NCBI GenBank assembly: GCA_900754445.1
Contig: CAAECW010000107.1
Location: forward strand, 15,596-79,595
DNA from: an uncultured Collinsella sp.
GTDB taxonomy: Bacteria; Actinomycetota; Coriobacteriia; Coriobacteriales; Coriobacteriaceae
Direction of reading: 5' to 3'
DNA length: 64,000 nt
Both the position numbers and the translations under genes were made by a program. The first letter of the stretch is position 1, and each line of letters opens with the position of its first letter. Shown piece after piece: positions 15,926 to 25,530 of this stretch. The notes below the pieces were generated by a model. It searched no databases. It had not been told where the DNA came from and saw only the letters and a list, made by a program, of their open reading frames with translations.

Positions 15926-17950
15926 TTAGCGTCGACGCTTCCAGATAATGCCGAGCATGATGACGATGATGCCGCCGATAAGGCACGCGCCAACTACTGC
16001 CAGCGTGCGGTCTCCCGTTGCGGCGAGCTTACCGGTCGTCTTCTTGGTGATGACCTTCGTGGTCGTCGTGTCCGTCTTAGGCGAGGGCTTAGGCGTCGGG
16101 GCCGGTGTGGGCGTGGGGTCCACGGCAGCGGAGCCAAAGCTGATGGTGCCCGCGAGCGAGGTCATCTTGCTCTCCCAGCTGTCCTGCCCGATCAGCGCCC
16201 TTAGCGCTGACTCGCAGGTACCCCACTCGGTGCGCTTGGTGGCGTTTGCGAAAGTGGGAAAGTCAGTCGTGTTGGTGATGATGTAGTTGTTGATGGCGAC
16301 GGTATAGGTCTTGGTGGGATCGAGCGTGCTGTCGTCTTTGGTGAGTGTGGCACTCACGATGCGCTTGCCTTCGGGCTGCGTCCAATCAATCGTCACGTTG
16401 ATGCCGCCAAAGGAGAGGACGCTGCCAGAGTCATCGCGCCACTTGTACTCGTCTTGCGCCTCCTGCTCGGTGTGACCGGCCGCCACGTAGGCTTGCTGAA
16501 GCTCGTAGCTGTCGTTGCAATCGTCGCTGATTTGTAGCGAGTGCTCGAGCGCTGCGAGGAAGTCCGCGCCGGTCATGGTCCAGGTCTCCACGGTGTTGCC
16601 GTAGGGCGAGATGGCGATGACGTTGCCGGCGGTCACGTTGCCCGCCGCGATGCCGCCGCGGATGCCGCCAGCGTTTTCGATAGCGAAGTCCGCGCCCGTC
16701 AGGGCAAGATAGGAGCCGCAAATCACGTGGCCGATGGTCTGGGCCTTGGTGGTGTCGCCCTCCTTGCTGGGGCGGAAATCGGTGGTGCGCACCATTTCCC
16801 AACCATGCGTGCCTGCGGCGTCCTCGCCGTAGAAATAGTTGGTGGTGGATGTGCCGAGCACCTTGTTCGATTCGTTTTCAAAGTCCTCGTCGAGCGGCTT
16901 GATCTTGTTGCGGACGGCTTCAAGGCGGCTTTGGTAGTCGGAGCCCTTGTCGGGGTCTGTCAAAAGGTCGTTGACGTTCTTGGCGGTGTAGAGCTTCTCG
17001 TCGCTGCCGTCTGCAGGGACCGTGACCGTGTCATCGTCGGTCGTCTCGGTGCCATTCGTGTCGTATTTGTACGGAATGGAAAGCAGCCCCACCTCGGCAA
17101 AGGCGCTGCCTGCCTCGACAACGTGGATCGTCTTGCCGTCGGCTCCCGTCACCTTCTCGTTAAGGTTGATGTGCTCGTGGCCTGCGATAAGGGCATCGAC
17201 GCCACGGAGCCGCGTGGCAAAGGTCTTTGCGTCGAGCGTGTGCGCGATACACACAACAACATCGCAGCCCTCCTTGCGCAGCTGCTCTGCCTCGGCATTG
17301 ATGGCGTTCGCGGCACTCGAAAAGCTGGTGCCCGCGACCAGGTCCGCGCGCAGCGAGGAACCTAGCGACTCATCCATGGCTCCGACGACGCCGACCTTGA
17401 TTTTGTAGTCGAATGTGGAGTGATCCTCGCTATCCTCCCAGGTGCGATCGAGCGTCTTCGTGATGCTCGAGCTCCATACGCCGTTCGAGGACGTTGCATT
17501 CGCGCAGAGCATGGCGAAGGGCGTGCCGGTGGTGCTGTAGCCGGTCATGGTGCGGAGTTTGTCCGCGCCGTAGCTCCAGTCGTGGTTGCCTGGCGTGGTT
17601 GCGTCGTAGCCGTCGGCGTAGAAGGTGTCCATGAGCTCGGCGATGCTCTTGCCCTCGCTCATGGTGGCGAAGGACTGTCCGTGGAAGGTGTCGCCCGCAT
17701 CGAGTAAAAGATCGGGGGCGCTGCTTTGGGCGCTATAGAAAACCGCCAGTCCGTCAAAGCCCACAGTGCCGGTGCCCTTGCTTGCGTTGTAGCTGTACTT
17801 GTAGCTGCCGTGGATATCGTTGGTGTGCATGACGGCCACGGAGCCGTCAATAGCGGCGGGCAGGTTTCCCGCGAAAGCGAGGCTTGGGATGCCTGCGAGC
17901 GCGCCGGCAAACAACGCGGCGGCCAACGCAAAGCGGGGGAGTCTTTTCAT
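15926..17950 (-). CDS. cell-surface 5'-nucleotidase / cyclic phosphodiesterase, UshA-like, with LAATG sorting signal
   Basis: 674 residues. A signal peptide (about 1-27, ending SLAFA) is followed by a metallophosphoesterase domain: VMHTNDIHGSY, LDAGDTFHG, TPGNHDWSYG, CIAHTL and IAGHEHINL. Next comes the 5-nucleotidase C-terminal domain with AIENAGGIRGG and ISPYGNTVE. Then a Pro/Thr-rich linker, LAATGD, a hydrophobic helix and KRRR, which together form a sortase cell-wall signal of the LAxTG type rather than LPxTG. It hydrolyses extracellular nucleotides to nucleosides for salvage. Signal and anchor place it outside the cell. Transcribed alone. Confidence 0.92.
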   Translation of the reverse strand: MKRLPRFALAAALFAGALAGIPSLAFAGNLPAAIDGSVAVMHTNDIHGSYKYSYNASKGTGTVGFDGLAVFYSAQSSAPDLLLDAGDTFHGQSFATMSEGKSIAELMDTFYADGYDATTPGNHDWSYGADKLRTMTGYSTTGTPFAMLCANATSSNGVWSSSITKTLDRTWEDSEDHSTFDYKIKVGVVGAMDESLGSSLRADLVAGTSFSSAANAINAEAEQLRKEGCDVVVCIAHTLDAKTFATRLRGVDALIAGHEHINLNEKVTGADGKTIHVVEAGSAFAEVGLLSIPYKYDTNGTETTDDDTVTVPADGSDEKLYTAKNVNDLLTDPDKGSDYQSRLEAVRNKIKPLDEDFENESNKVLGTSTTNYFYGEDAAGTHGWEMVRTTDFRPSKEGDTTKAQTIGHVICGSYLALTGADFAIENAGGIRGGIAAGNVTAGNVIAISPYGNTVETWTMTGADFLAALEHSLQISDDCNDSYELQQAYVAAGHTEQEAQDEYKWRDDSGSVLSFGGINVTIDWTQPEGKRIVSATLTKDDSTLDPTKTYTVAINNYIITNTTDFPTFANATKRTEWGTCESALRALIGQDSWESKMTSLAGTISFGSAAVDPTPTPAPTPKPSPKTDTTTTKVITKKTTGKLAATGDRTLAVVGACLIGGIIVIMLGIIWKRRR

Positions 17951-18011
17951 GGCAGTTTCCTTAGTCCTTAGCCAGAATGTCTGGTTGAATATCGGATTAT
18001 CGACATAATAT

Positions 18012-18055
18012 GCGAAAACCGCCGCAAGGGCCTCTGTCCCTTTGCGGCGGTTTTG
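18012..18055. repeat. hairpin of the CTGTCCC family upstream of the nucleotidase gene
   Basis: AAAACCGCCGCAAGGG and CCCTTTGCGGCGGTTTT pair around CCTCTGT with one unpaired base. It is adjacent to a second copy at 18070. Confidence 0.75.
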
Positions 18056-18069
18056 GCGTTTGCGCAGAT

Positions 18070-18110
18070 AAAACCTACCAAAATAAACCTGTCCCTTTTT
18101 GGCAGGTTTT
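18070..18110. repeat. dispersed hairpin repeat (AAAACCTACCAAAATAAACC type), probable terminator
   Basis: AAAACCTACCAAAA pairs with TTTTTGGCAGGTTTT around TAAACCTGTCCC. The first 26 bases recur in reverse orientation at 44831-44860 and in part at 46614-46650. It sits at the 3' end of the minus-strand ATPase gene (stop near 18109). Confidence 0.8.
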
Positions 18111-18903
18111 AGCTTAGCAGCATGCGGTCGTTGGCGAGCTCGCCGCCCGAGACCTCCTCGAACTTCTGCAGCAGGTCGGCCACGGTGAGCGACTTCTTCT
18201 CGTCGCCGGCCACGTCGTAGATCACATGGCCCTCGTGCATCATGATCAGACGGTTGCCCAGACGGATGGCGTCGTTCATGTTGTGCGTGACCATGAGCGT
18301 GGTCAGGTGGTTCTCGTCGACGATCTCCTCGGTCAGGTTGAGCACCTTAGAGGCCGTCTTGGGGTCGAGGGCCGCAGTGTGCTCGTCGAGCAGCAGCAGG
18401 CGCGGCCTGGTGAGCGTGGCCATCAGCAGGGTGAGTGCCTGGCGCTGGCCACCCGAGAGCAGGCCGACCTTGGCGTTGAGACGCGTGTCCAGACCAAGGT
18501 CCAGGCGCTTGAGCAGCTCAACGTACTCATCTTTCTCGGCCTTGGTGACGCCCCACGAAAGGCCGCGACGCTGGCCGCGACGCTTGGCGAGGGCCAGGTT
18601 CTCGGCAATCTGCATGTCGGCTGCGGTGCCGCGCATGGGGTCCTGGAACACGCGGCCCAGGTACTTGGCGCGCTGCGACTCGCTCAGGCGCGAGATGTCG
18701 GTGCCGTCGAGCTCAATAACGCCCGAATCGAGCGGGTACACGCCGGCGATCATGTTGAGCAGCGTGGACTTGCCGGCGCCGTTGCCGCCGATCACGGTTA
18801 CAAAGTCGCCGTCATTCAGGGTGAGGTCGACGCCGGTGAGCGCGCGCTTCTCGGTGACGCTGCCCTTGTTAAAGGTCTTCTTGACGTGCGAGAGCTTAAG
18901 CAT
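18109..18903 (-). CDS. ABC transporter ATP-binding protein (TrpXYZ-like system)
   Basis: 264 residues from the ATG at 18903, giving MLKLSHVKKTFNKG; the longer frame upstream is inside the permease gene. Walker A GGNGAGKS, Q-loop FQDPMRG, signature LSGGQRQALTLLMA, Walker B LLLLDEHTAALDP and the H-loop VTHNM are intact. The LDEHTAALDP form is typical of the ATPase partner of PF04392 (TrpX-like) binding proteins. Its start overlaps the permease stop by 8 bases. It energises the permease and lipoprotein encoded upstream. Confidence 0.93.
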   Translation of the reverse strand: MLKLSHVKKTFNKGSVTEKRALTGVDLTLNDGDFVTVIGGNGAGKSTLLNMIAGVYPLDSGVIELDGTDISRLSESQRAKYLGRVFQDPMRGTAADMQIAENLALAKRRGQRRGLSWGVTKAEKDEYVELLKRLDLGLDTRLNAKVGLLSGGQRQALTLLMATLTRPRLLLLDEHTAALDPKTASKVLNLTEEIVDENHLTTLMVTHNMNDAIRLGNRLIMMHEGHVIYDVAGDEKKSLTVADLLQKFEEVSGGELANDRMLLS

Positions 18904-19819
18904 CTGCCTCATCCCCCTTCGTGTAGGAGCTGCGGAGCTTATAGCGCTCCCAAACCACGGGTACGCACAGGGCCACAGCGACAATTACGGCGGAAAGCAG
19001 CTTCATGTCGTTGGCGTCCATGCCCAACTGCAGCACGATGGCGCGGATAAGGAAGTACACCACGGAGCCAAAGACGGCGGAGGCAAGACGGACGCTAAAC
19101 TGCGTGAGGCCGCCGGGCAGCAGACGGCCGAGCACCTCACCGATAACAATGGCGGCAAGACCGATAACGATGGCACCGGTGCCCATACCAATGTCGGCAT
19201 ACTTTTGGCTCTGGCAGATGAGCGCGCCCGAAAGGCCGATGAGGGCGTTGGAGAGCACGAGGGCGATCATCTTGGTGGAGTTGGTGTTGACGCCCAGGGC
19301 GCGGATCATGTACTCGTTGTTGCCGGTGGCGCGCAGCGCCGAGCCAATCTCGGTGCCAAAGAACCAATACAGGATGGCAACGATAGCCACGGCGAGCAGG
19401 ATGCCCAAGATGATGGCAACGGTGGACTGCGGCAGGCCGGTCATATTGCTGACGGCCGAAAACACGGTGCCCTTGGCAAGAATGGGCGTATTGGACTTGC
19501 CCATGATGCGCAGGTTGATGGACCACAGGCTGATCTGGGTGAGGATTCCGGCGAGGATCGCGGGAATCTCGAAGACGGTGGTCAAAATGCCCGTGACGGC
19601 ACCCGCGATGGCGCCGGCGCACATACCGGCCAGCACGGCGAGCAGCGGGTCGACGTTGTTATTGACGATGAGCACAGCGCAGACGCAGCCGCCGAGGGCA
19701 AAGCTGCCGTCGCAGGTCATATCGGGAATGTCGAGCAGGCGGAACGTGATAAACACGCCAAGCACCATAATGCCCCAGAGGACGCCCTGCGAAACGGCGC
19801 CCTGCAATGCAATGAGCAT
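18896..19819 (-). CDS. ABC transporter permease (BPD_transp_2 family, TrpY-like)
   Basis: 307 residues with about eight hydrophobic segments. It begins MLIALQGAVSQGVLWGIM, and the conserved region LDIPDMTCDGSFALGG is the family's hallmark near the N-terminus. The single permease would dimerise. Substrate unproven: related systems are annotated for tryptophan or uncharacterised amino acid/purine-like solutes. AGGAGG lies upstream of the ATG. A stem-loop (19922-19955) separates it from the binding-protein gene. Confidence 0.9.
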   Translation of the reverse strand: MLIALQGAVSQGVLWGIMVLGVFITFRLLDIPDMTCDGSFALGGCVCAVLIVNNNVDPLLAVLAGMCAGAIAGAVTGILTTVFEIPAILAGILTQISLWSINLRIMGKSNTPILAKGTVFSAVSNMTGLPQSTVAIILGILLAVAIVAILYWFFGTEIGSALRATGNNEYMIRALGVNTNSTKMIALVLSNALIGLSGALICQSQKYADIGMGTGAIVIGLAAIVIGEVLGRLLPGGLTQFSVRLASAVFGSVVYFLIRAIVLQLGMDANDMKLLSAVIVAVALCVPVVWERYKLRSSYTKGDEADA

Positions 19820-19921
19820 GCTTCATACCTCCTAGGATAGGGTGGACACGTGAGTCACCATGATAGCGGTAACAATGCATAAAAGAGCTGCGGCCGGATG
19901 TTTTGACTCATCCGAAACAAG

Positions 19922-19955
19922 CAGGGCGAACGCCGGTCTTTGGCGTTCGCCCCTG
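19922..19955. terminator. stem-loop between binding-protein and permease genes
   Basis: CAGGGCGAACGCC (19922-19934) pairs with GGCGTTCGCCCCTG (19942-19955). No T-run, so it is more likely an mRNA stabiliser or partial attenuator giving more lipoprotein than permease. Confidence 0.6.
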
Positions 19956-20023
19956 TGGCTCAGATATTGAATAACACGTCAACGGCGCGAGTGCGTGCCC
20001 TAGACGCGCTACCGTGCATGGCG

Positions 20024-21004
20024 CTACTCGTCCAGAGCGGAAAGGTCGATGCCCAGAGCCTCGGCCATCTCGTCGTTCTTGACGACGACCAGGTCCTTGC
20101 TCGAGAGGTGTTTGATCGGCATGTCTTCGGGCTTGGCCTCGCCTTTCAGGATCTTAACGGCCATCTCGCCCGCGGCGTAGCCCAGGTCCTCATAGCTGAT
20201 GGAGAGGGTAAACAGGCCGCCGGCCTTGCACATGCCCTCCTCGCCGGTCACAAAGGGAAGCTTGTTCTCCTTGCAGATCTGACCGACCAGCGAGGCGCCC
20301 GCGGCGATGGTGTTGTCGGTGGGGGAGTACAGCGCGTCGACCTTGCCCACGGCAGACTCGACGACGGACTGAATCTCGTTGGAGCTCGAGACGGTGAAAT
20401 CGGTGTACTCCAGGCCCAGCTTGTCGAGTTCCTTCTTGGCGGCCTTGATCTGGACGTCGGAGTTGGACTCGGCGGTGCAGTAGAGCAGGCCGACCTTCTT
20501 TACGTCGGGTAGGACCTTCTGCATCATCTCGAGCTGCTCGGCGACCGGGGTGAGGTCGGAGGCGCCGGTGACGTTGGTGCCGGGCTTGTCGTTGTCCTGG
20601 ACCAGGCCGGAGGTGGCGTAGTCGGTGATGGCGCAACCCACGATGGGGATATCGGCCGTAGCGCCGGCGGCAGCCTGCGCGGCAGGCGTGGCGATGGCAT
20701 AAATCAGGTTGACGTTGTCGCCCACAAACTTGTCGGCGATGGACTTACACGTGGACTGGTCGTTCTGGGCGTTCTTCTTTTCGATCTTGACCTTAAGGCC
20801 GCTCTTCTTGATGGCCTTGGCAAAGCCGTTGTAGGCGGCATCGAGTGCAGAGTGCTCGGTGAGCTGCAGAACGCCGACGGTGTAGTCGGAACCAGCGGCA
20901 GCAGAGCCGGAACCAGAGTTGCCGCCGCATCCGGCGAGCGGAGCGAGCGCGAGCAGGCCGGCGGAGACCAGAAGGCTCCTGCGGCTGATGGTGATGTCCT
21001 TCAT
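20024..21004 (-). CDS. ABC transporter substrate-binding lipoprotein (PF04392/TrpX-like)
   Basis: 326 residues from the ATG at 21004 (MKDITISRRSLLVSAGLL), preferred over the frame's upstream start because GGGGGTAAC lies just before it. The signal has twin Arg (SRRS) and the lipobox LAGC at about residues 22-25, so it may be Tat-exported and lipid-anchored. A Gly/Ser/Ala linker leads into the ABC_sub_bind domain: VGVLQLTEHSALDAAYNGF, IYAIATPAAQAA, SPTDNTIAAGA and AGEMAVKILKGEA. It delivers an unknown small ligand to the permease. First gene of the three-gene unit. Confidence 0.92.
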   Translation of the reverse strand: MKDITISRRSLLVSAGLLALAPLAGCGGNSGSGSAAAGSDYTVGVLQLTEHSALDAAYNGFAKAIKKSGLKVKIEKKNAQNDQSTCKSIADKFVGDNVNLIYAIATPAAQAAAGATADIPIVGCAITDYATSGLVQDNDKPGTNVTGASDLTPVAEQLEMMQKVLPDVKKVGLLYCTAESNSDVQIKAAKKELDKLGLEYTDFTVSSSNEIQSVVESAVGKVDALYSPTDNTIAAGASLVGQICKENKLPFVTGEEGMCKAGGLFTLSISYEDLGYAAGEMAVKILKGEAKPEDMPIKHLSSKDLVVVKNDEMAEALGIDLSALDE

Positions 21005-21164
21005 ATCGTTACCCCCAGTATAGAAATGGCTGGAAACACTGCACTTGGACAAAGTGCAAGTGGAACTATAGTAGCGCGGATGTCCATTTTTACAATAACC
21101 TGGCGGGTTTTTTAATACAGAACCGGATGGGCGGTACGGGTAGTCGAATGGACGGCGGAGGTTC

Positions 21165-21950
21165 TTATGCGACAGAGGCGTCGTCTTCCTCGTCGAGGGC
21201 GGCGAAGAGCTTCTTGCCGTCGAGCAGGCGCGTGCTGACGTTTCTCATACGGGCGATCTCGACGGTGCGCAGCGTATCGTCGGTGCCTCGGGCGTCGTAG
21301 ACCGTTCCCAGCAGATACGAGATGCCATCGCGCTGCCTGATGGCAAAGGGACGGAGTGTCATCCGTGCTGCTTCGGTTTCGCCGCGTGTCGTGACACTCG
21401 AAATATCAAAACTCACCGTGGTTCCGTGGTCGATGGCCTGCTCGACGAGCTCGCACGTGTCGATGCGCTTGATGGGCGTGCGTGTTGCCTTGGTAGCCTT
21501 GCTGCCTGCGCTTGGAGCGGGTTCGGGTGTATCGAGGTAGCCGCGAACGTCGGCGCTCGCCATGGCAACTAAGTGCTGCGCCATGCTCTTGCGGATAGCG
21601 ATAGGCGTGGAGCGGTTGCGCATGACCATACCGTGGAGCCGGATGATCTCTTCATCGGTGAGCGGGCGGGTAAGAAGTTTGTAGCCCACGCCGCGTTTGT
21701 ACTCAATTTCGTATCCGGCATGGCGAAGCGCGGAGATGGCGGTGTAGATGCTGCGCCGCGCCGCCGAGATGGGCATGCGGGCGGGGTCGTCGGGATGGGC
21801 GAGGCGCCGGATCAGCTCATCGGAAAGCATGGCCTTGTCTTCGCCGGTGTTTTCGCTCAAGAGCTGCAGGATACGAACGGCGCGATAGGCTGCCATCGAG
21901 GCGGCGCCCCTCGTCGTGGTGTCGTAGGTTTCAACAGCGGCTTCGGTCAT
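21165..21950 (-). CDS. WYL-domain transcriptional regulator
   Basis: 261 residues from the ATG at 21950, which has GGAAAGGA at usable distance (a GTG at 21959 is too close). An N-terminal winged-helix region (about 20-95: AAYRAVRILQLLSEN, RRSIYTAISALRHAGYEIEY) is followed by a linker and a WYL-type domain (MTLRPFAIRQRDGISYLLGT, about 200-245). WYL domains sense ligands, often nucleic acids or nucleotides. Target unknown. It lies between the ABC transporter and asnS and is probably monocistronic. Confidence 0.8.
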   Translation of the reverse strand: MTEAAVETYDTTTRGAASMAAYRAVRILQLLSENTGEDKAMLSDELIRRLAHPDDPARMPISAARRSIYTAISALRHAGYEIEYKRGVGYKLLTRPLTDEEIIRLHGMVMRNRSTPIAIRKSMAQHLVAMASADVRGYLDTPEPAPSAGSKATKATRTPIKRIDTCELVEQAIDHGTTVSFDISSVTTRGETEAARMTLRPFAIRQRDGISYLLGTVYDARGTDDTLRTVEIARMRNVSTRLLDGKKLFAALDEEDDASVA

Positions 21951-22126
21951 GGTGCCCACGTCCTTTCCGTTTTGGGTGGCGACGGTATGGAGCCTAGGAC
22001 GCGGGGCTTTTCCAGGGGCGCAGGGCGCTCTGGGCGGTCGGTAGTCGTCGGCAAACGGCGGGTCGAGTTTTCAACAGCCCTGCTCAACTGACCAAAAACT
22101 TGCCAAAAGCTTGACGGATGCTGTTG

Positions 22127-22163
22127 AAAAAAAGCGTCTCTCGACCGATGTCGAGAGACGCTT
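22127..22163 (-). terminator. asnS terminator
   Basis: AAGCGTCTCTCGAC and GTCGAGAGACGCTT form a perfect 14-bp stem around CGAT, and the A-run at 22127-22133 is the T-run of the minus-strand transcript. Confidence 0.9.
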
Positions 22164-22209
22164 ATGCGATGAGCGTTGGCGTGTGGCGACGCGAGCTAGC
22201 GTCCGACGA

Positions 22210-23613
22210 TTAGAAGTCGGCGTTGCCCACGGTGCGCGGGTGCGGCAGGACGTCGCGGATGTTGCCCACGCCGGTCAGATACATGACCAAGCGCTCGAAG
22301 CCCAGACCGTAGCCGGCGTGCTTGCAGGAACCGTAGCGGCGCAGGTCAAGGTAGTACTTGTACTGCTCGGGATTCATGCCCAGATCCTTGATGCGGGCCT
22401 CGAGCAGATCCAGGCGCTCCTCGCGCTGGGAGCCGCCGATAATCTCGCCGATACCGGGAACCAGGCAGTCGGCGGCGGCGACGGTCTTGCCGTCCTCGTT
22501 CATGCGCATGTAGAACGCCTTGATCTCGGCCGGGTAGTCGGTCACGAAGGTCGGGCGCTTAAAGTGCTCCTCGGTCAGGAAGCGCTCGTGCTCGGTCTGC
22601 AGGTCGATGCCCCAGCTGACGGGGTAATCAAACTTGTGACCGGCGGCGACTGCCTGCTCCAGGATCTCGACGGCCTCGGTGTAGGTAACGCGGGCAAAGT
22701 CGGAGTTGGCGACATGGTCCAGGCGCTCGAGCAGACCCTTGTCCACAAACTTGTTGAGCATATTGAGCTCGTCGGGGCAGGTTGCCATGACGTCCTTAAG
22801 GACATACTTGAGCATGGCCTCGGCGTTATCCATGTAGTCGTTAAGGTCGGCAAAGGCCATCTCGGGCTCGATCATCCAAAACTCGGCGGCGTGGCGCGTG
22901 GTGTTGGAGTTCTCGGCACGGAAGGTGGGGCCAAAGGTGTACACGTCGCCAAAGGCCATGGCAAAGTTCTCGGCATTGAGCTGGCCGGACACGGTGAGGC
23001 TTGCATGCTTGCCAAAGAAGTCCTGGCTCCAGTCGACCTCGCCGGACTCGGTGAGGGGCGGATTTTTGGGGTCGAGCGTGGTCACGCGGAACATCTCGCC
23101 GGCGCCTTCGCAGTCGCTCGTGGTGATGATGGGGGTGTTGACGTAGACAAAACCCTGCTCCTGGAAGAAGCGGTGGATGGCGGCAGCCGCGACAGAGCGG
23201 ATGCGGAACACGGCGCGGAACAGGTTGGTGCGCGGGCGCAGGTGCTGCTGGGTGCGCAGGAACTCGACGGTTGCGCGCTTCTTCTGCAGCGGGTAATCCG
23301 GGGCGCTGACGCCCTCGACCTCGATGGAGGTGGCAGAAAGCTCGAAAGGCTGGGGTGCATCGGGGGTCAGTTTGACGGTGCCGGTGCAAATGAGTGCGGC
23401 CGAGACGTTTTGATGTGCGATCTCGTCGTAGTTGTCGAGTGCCTCGCGGTTCATGACGACCTGCAGGTCGCGGAAGCAGCTGCCGTCGTTGAGCGTAACA
23501 AAGCCAAAGTTCTTCATGTCGCGGACGGACTTGACCCAGCCGGCGACGGTGACGGTCTGGCCGCCGAGCGACTCGGCATCGGCATAGAGCTGCGCGATTT
23601 TGGTGCGGTTCAC
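22210..23613 (-). CDS. asnS: asparaginyl-tRNA synthetase
   Basis: 467 residues from the GTG at 23613, chosen because GGGAGG ends 4 bases upstream of it; the ATG at 23625 overlaps that RBS. Class IIb synthetase: an N-terminal OB-fold anticodon domain ([20 protein letters not shown]), then the catalytic core with motif 2 ([20 protein letters not shown]) and motif 3 ([13 protein letters not shown]). Asn-specific features include the absence of the AspRS insertion. No T-box leader was seen upstream. Monocistronic. Confidence 0.95.
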   Translation of the reverse strand: MNRTKIAQLYADAESLGGQTVTVAGWVKSVRDMKNFGFVTLNDGSCFRDLQVVMNREALDNYDEIAHQNVSAALICTGTVKLTPDAPQPFELSATSIEVEGVSAPDYPLQKKRATVEFLRTQQHLRPRTNLFRAVFRIRSVAAAAIHRFFQEQGFVYVNTPIITTSDCEGAGEMFRVTTLDPKNPPLTESGEVDWSQDFFGKHASLTVSGQLNAENFAMAFGDVYTFGPTFRAENSNTTRHAAEFWMIEPEMAFADLNDYMDNAEAMLKYVLKDVMATCPDELNMLNKFVDKGLLERLDHVANSDFARVTYTEAVEILEQAVAAGHKFDYPVSWGIDLQTEHERFLTEEHFKRPTFVTDYPAEIKAFYMRMNEDGKTVAAADCLVPGIGEIIGGSQREERLDLLEARIKDLGMNPEQYKYYLDLRRYGSCKHAGYGLGFERLVMYLTGVGNIRDVLPHPRTVGNADF

Positions 23614-23723
23614 GTATCCTCCCATAACGGTTGAATGATAGTTATCCATACAGTTCGATATTCTAGCAGCTCGGCTCATTTGGGCTATACAGATAAGGCA
23701 TTGGCGGGATGGTTTTTCAAACG

Positions 23724-23757
23724 AAAAGCGCCCGCGGCCAAATGGTCGCGGGCGCTT
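23724..23757 (-). terminator. terminator of the PTS EIIA gene
   Basis: AAGCGCCCGCG (23726-23736) with CGCGGGCGCTT (23747-23757). AAAA precedes the stem, giving a T-run on the minus-strand transcript. Confidence 0.85.
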
Positions 23758-23794
23758 GACGAGGTGCCTTTTGGCTGTATGGCGCGGGGCCTGG

Positions 23795-24358
23795 CTACTT
23801 GGTCTTGGCTACCAGCAGCGGGTCGCCCAGCTTGACGAGCGGGTTGCCGCCGATAAGCGTTCCAGATTCGCCGACATGGTCGATGCTCTTAAGACGATCG
23901 AGCTCGGAGACGATGACGGTCACGATGTCCTCGTGACCAGCGGCCTTAATGGCCTCGCGGTCGAAGCTGATGAGCGGCTGGCCTGCCTTGACCACATCGC
24001 CCATCTCGACAAAGCGGGCAAAACCCTTGCCGTTCATTTCCACGGTGCCCAGGCCAACATGGATGAACACGCGCAGGCCGTCCTCGGTAATCATGCCGAT
24101 GGAGTGGTTGGTGACAGTGGTGGCACCGATGCGGCCGTTGGCGGGCGCATAGACGGTGCCGGTAATGGGCTCGATGCCATAGCCCTGGCCAAGCATGCCC
24201 GAGGCGATCGTCTCGTCGGGAACCTCGTCCAGGTTGACGAGCACGCCGTTGATGGGGGCATAGATGACGCCTTCGCGGGTAGCGAAGCTTGCTGCGGGCG
24301 GAACGGACGCCTCGCCGGTCGAGGTGAAGGTGGACTTAAGCGAATCGAGCAGACCCAT
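23795..24358 (-). CDS. PTS glucose-type EIIA component
   Basis: 187 residues from the ATG at 24358 with GGAGG upstream. Single-domain EIIA of the glucose/sucrose family: [36 protein letters not shown] and [17 protein letters not shown], the last carrying the phosphorylatable His. It accepts phosphate from HPr and passes it to an EIIB. No EIIB or EIIC is adjacent; an EIIC-only gene lies at 60714. It may be a Crr-like regulator as well as a transporter part. A palindrome at 24406 may control it. Confidence 0.9.
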   Translation of the reverse strand: MGLLDSLKSTFTSTGEASVPPAASFATREGVIYAPINGVLVNLDEVPDETIASGMLGQGYGIEPITGTVYAPANGRIGATTVTNHSIGMITEDGLRVFIHVGLGTVEMNGKGFARFVEMGDVVKAGQPLISFDREAIKAAGHEDIVTVIVSELDRLKSIDHVGESGTLIGGNPLVKLGDPLLVAKTK

Positions 24359-24405
24359 AGTTGCCTCCAACTTAAATAGGCGCATATCGCGCGTTTGGTT
24401 TGCCG

Positions 24406-24415
24406 GAAACGTTTC
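24406..24415. promoter_or_regulatory. candidate operator (GAAACGTTTC palindrome)
   Basis: A perfect 10-bp palindrome with central CG, 48 bases upstream of the EIIA start, resembling LacI/GalR-family or cre-type half-sites (extended TGAAACGTTTCC). No regulator gene is adjacent. Confidence 0.45.
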
Positions 24416-24601
24416 ACATGTGTTTCGCGGCTTGGTCAACGCCTCTATTCTACGCTGCTCAACGATACCTCTGAACTGGGATTATGTGATATATCAGTTG
24501 AAGGGAAACTTATTGCCGGAGTGTTTCTGCGCCACGGGTTCAAGTGGGGTACGCTTGAAGGCAAAAAACAAGGGCGCTTAATTTGCGCGAAGGGAGCACA
24601 T

Positions 24602-25501
24602 ATGATTGTCGAGAACCATGCGCTGTGGGGCGAGGAGCCGACCGAGGAATATCCGGCGACCTTTACGTATCTGGGTGCCGAGCCGCTGCCCGATAAACCG
24701 AATGGCCGCCGCCCTGCCGTGATTATCTGCGGCGGAGGTGCGTTTACGCATATCGCTCCGCATGAGCAGGATCCCGTGGCGTTTGCGTTTTTGGATCACG
24801 GCTACCAGGCCTTTGTGCTCAACTATGTCACGAGTTCTACGGGTGACGTGGGCTTTCCGCACCCCCAGGCAGATCTTGCCAAGATGGTCGCCACGGTGCG
24901 CGCCAACGCCGACGAGTGGCATGTCGATCCTAAGCGCGTGTGCGTCGTGGGATTCTCGGCGGGCGGTATGATCTGCGCCTCGCTGGCAACACAGTGGAAG
25001 ACCGGCCCCTTCGCGGCACTTGCCGGGGCGCGTCCGGACGACATTCGTCCCGATGCCGTGGTGCTGGGCTATCCATTGCTCGACTTTGCCTATGTGCGTG
25101 ACATGCAGACGCGCGATCCGCGCATTGACTTGCGTGTGCCCAAGACGGGCGGCAAGACGGGGCGCGATTTGCTCAACGACTACCTGTCGATGGTGACGGG
25201 CGGCGAGGCAACTGACGAGCATCTGGCCGACATCTGCCCCACCACGCATGTTTCGCGTCAGATGCCACCGACCTTTGTGTGGGGCGTGTCCGACGACAAG
25301 ACGGCGCCGATCGCGCAGGTCTACCCGTTTGCGCAGCGCATGGCCGAGGAGGGCGTTGCATGCGAGATGCACGTCTTCGACCAGGGTGGTCACGGCCTTT
25401 CGCTCGGCAACGCCAACACCGCGGTCGACAACGAGGACAAGCAGGTGGCGGTCCGCCCTTGGATTCGCCTAGCCTTCCGCTTCCTGGAGCGCCATCTGTA
25501 A
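24602..25501 (+). CDS. alpha/beta-hydrolase, acetyl-esterase/BD-FAE-like
   Basis: 299 residues from the ATG at 24602 (RBS AAGGGAG); upstream frame extensions are unsupported. Esterase motifs: oxyanion-hole ICGGGAFTHIA (a CGGG variant of HGGG), nucleophile elbow GFSAGG with Ser119, the acid region GVSDDKTAP and the catalytic His in QGGHGLSLG. The family includes acetylxylan esterases and other carbohydrate deacetylases, so a role in glycan utilisation is inferred. No signal peptide, so intracellular. It stands alone between the PTS gene and a repeat-rich gap. Confidence 0.88.
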   Translation: MIVENHALWGEEPTEEYPATFTYLGAEPLPDKPNGRRPAVIICGGGAFTHIAPHEQDPVAFAFLDHGYQAFVLNYVTSSTGDVGFPHPQADLAKMVATVRANADEWHVDPKRVCVVGFSAGGMICASLATQWKTGPFAALAGARPDDIRPDAVVLGYPLLDFAYVRDMQTRDPRIDLRVPKTGGKTGRDLLNDYLSMVTGGEATDEHLADICPTTHVSRQMPPTFVWGVSDDKTAPIAQVYPFAQRMAEEGVACEMHVFDQGGHGLSLGNANTAVDNEDKQVAVRPWIRLAFRFLERHL

Positions 25502-25530
25502 GAGGACGGGCATCCCAGCCCTTCAATAAC

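Noticed and set aside
21053..21164. T-box or tryptophan riboswitch upstream of the TrpXYZ-like transporter
   Set aside because: The 5' region before 21004 is short and shows no T-box (UGGN) or specifier structure; only a small GCACTT/AAGTGC inverted repeat is visible.
23614..23723. T-box leader for asnS
   Set aside because: About 100 bases with no T-box sequence or competing terminator structure.
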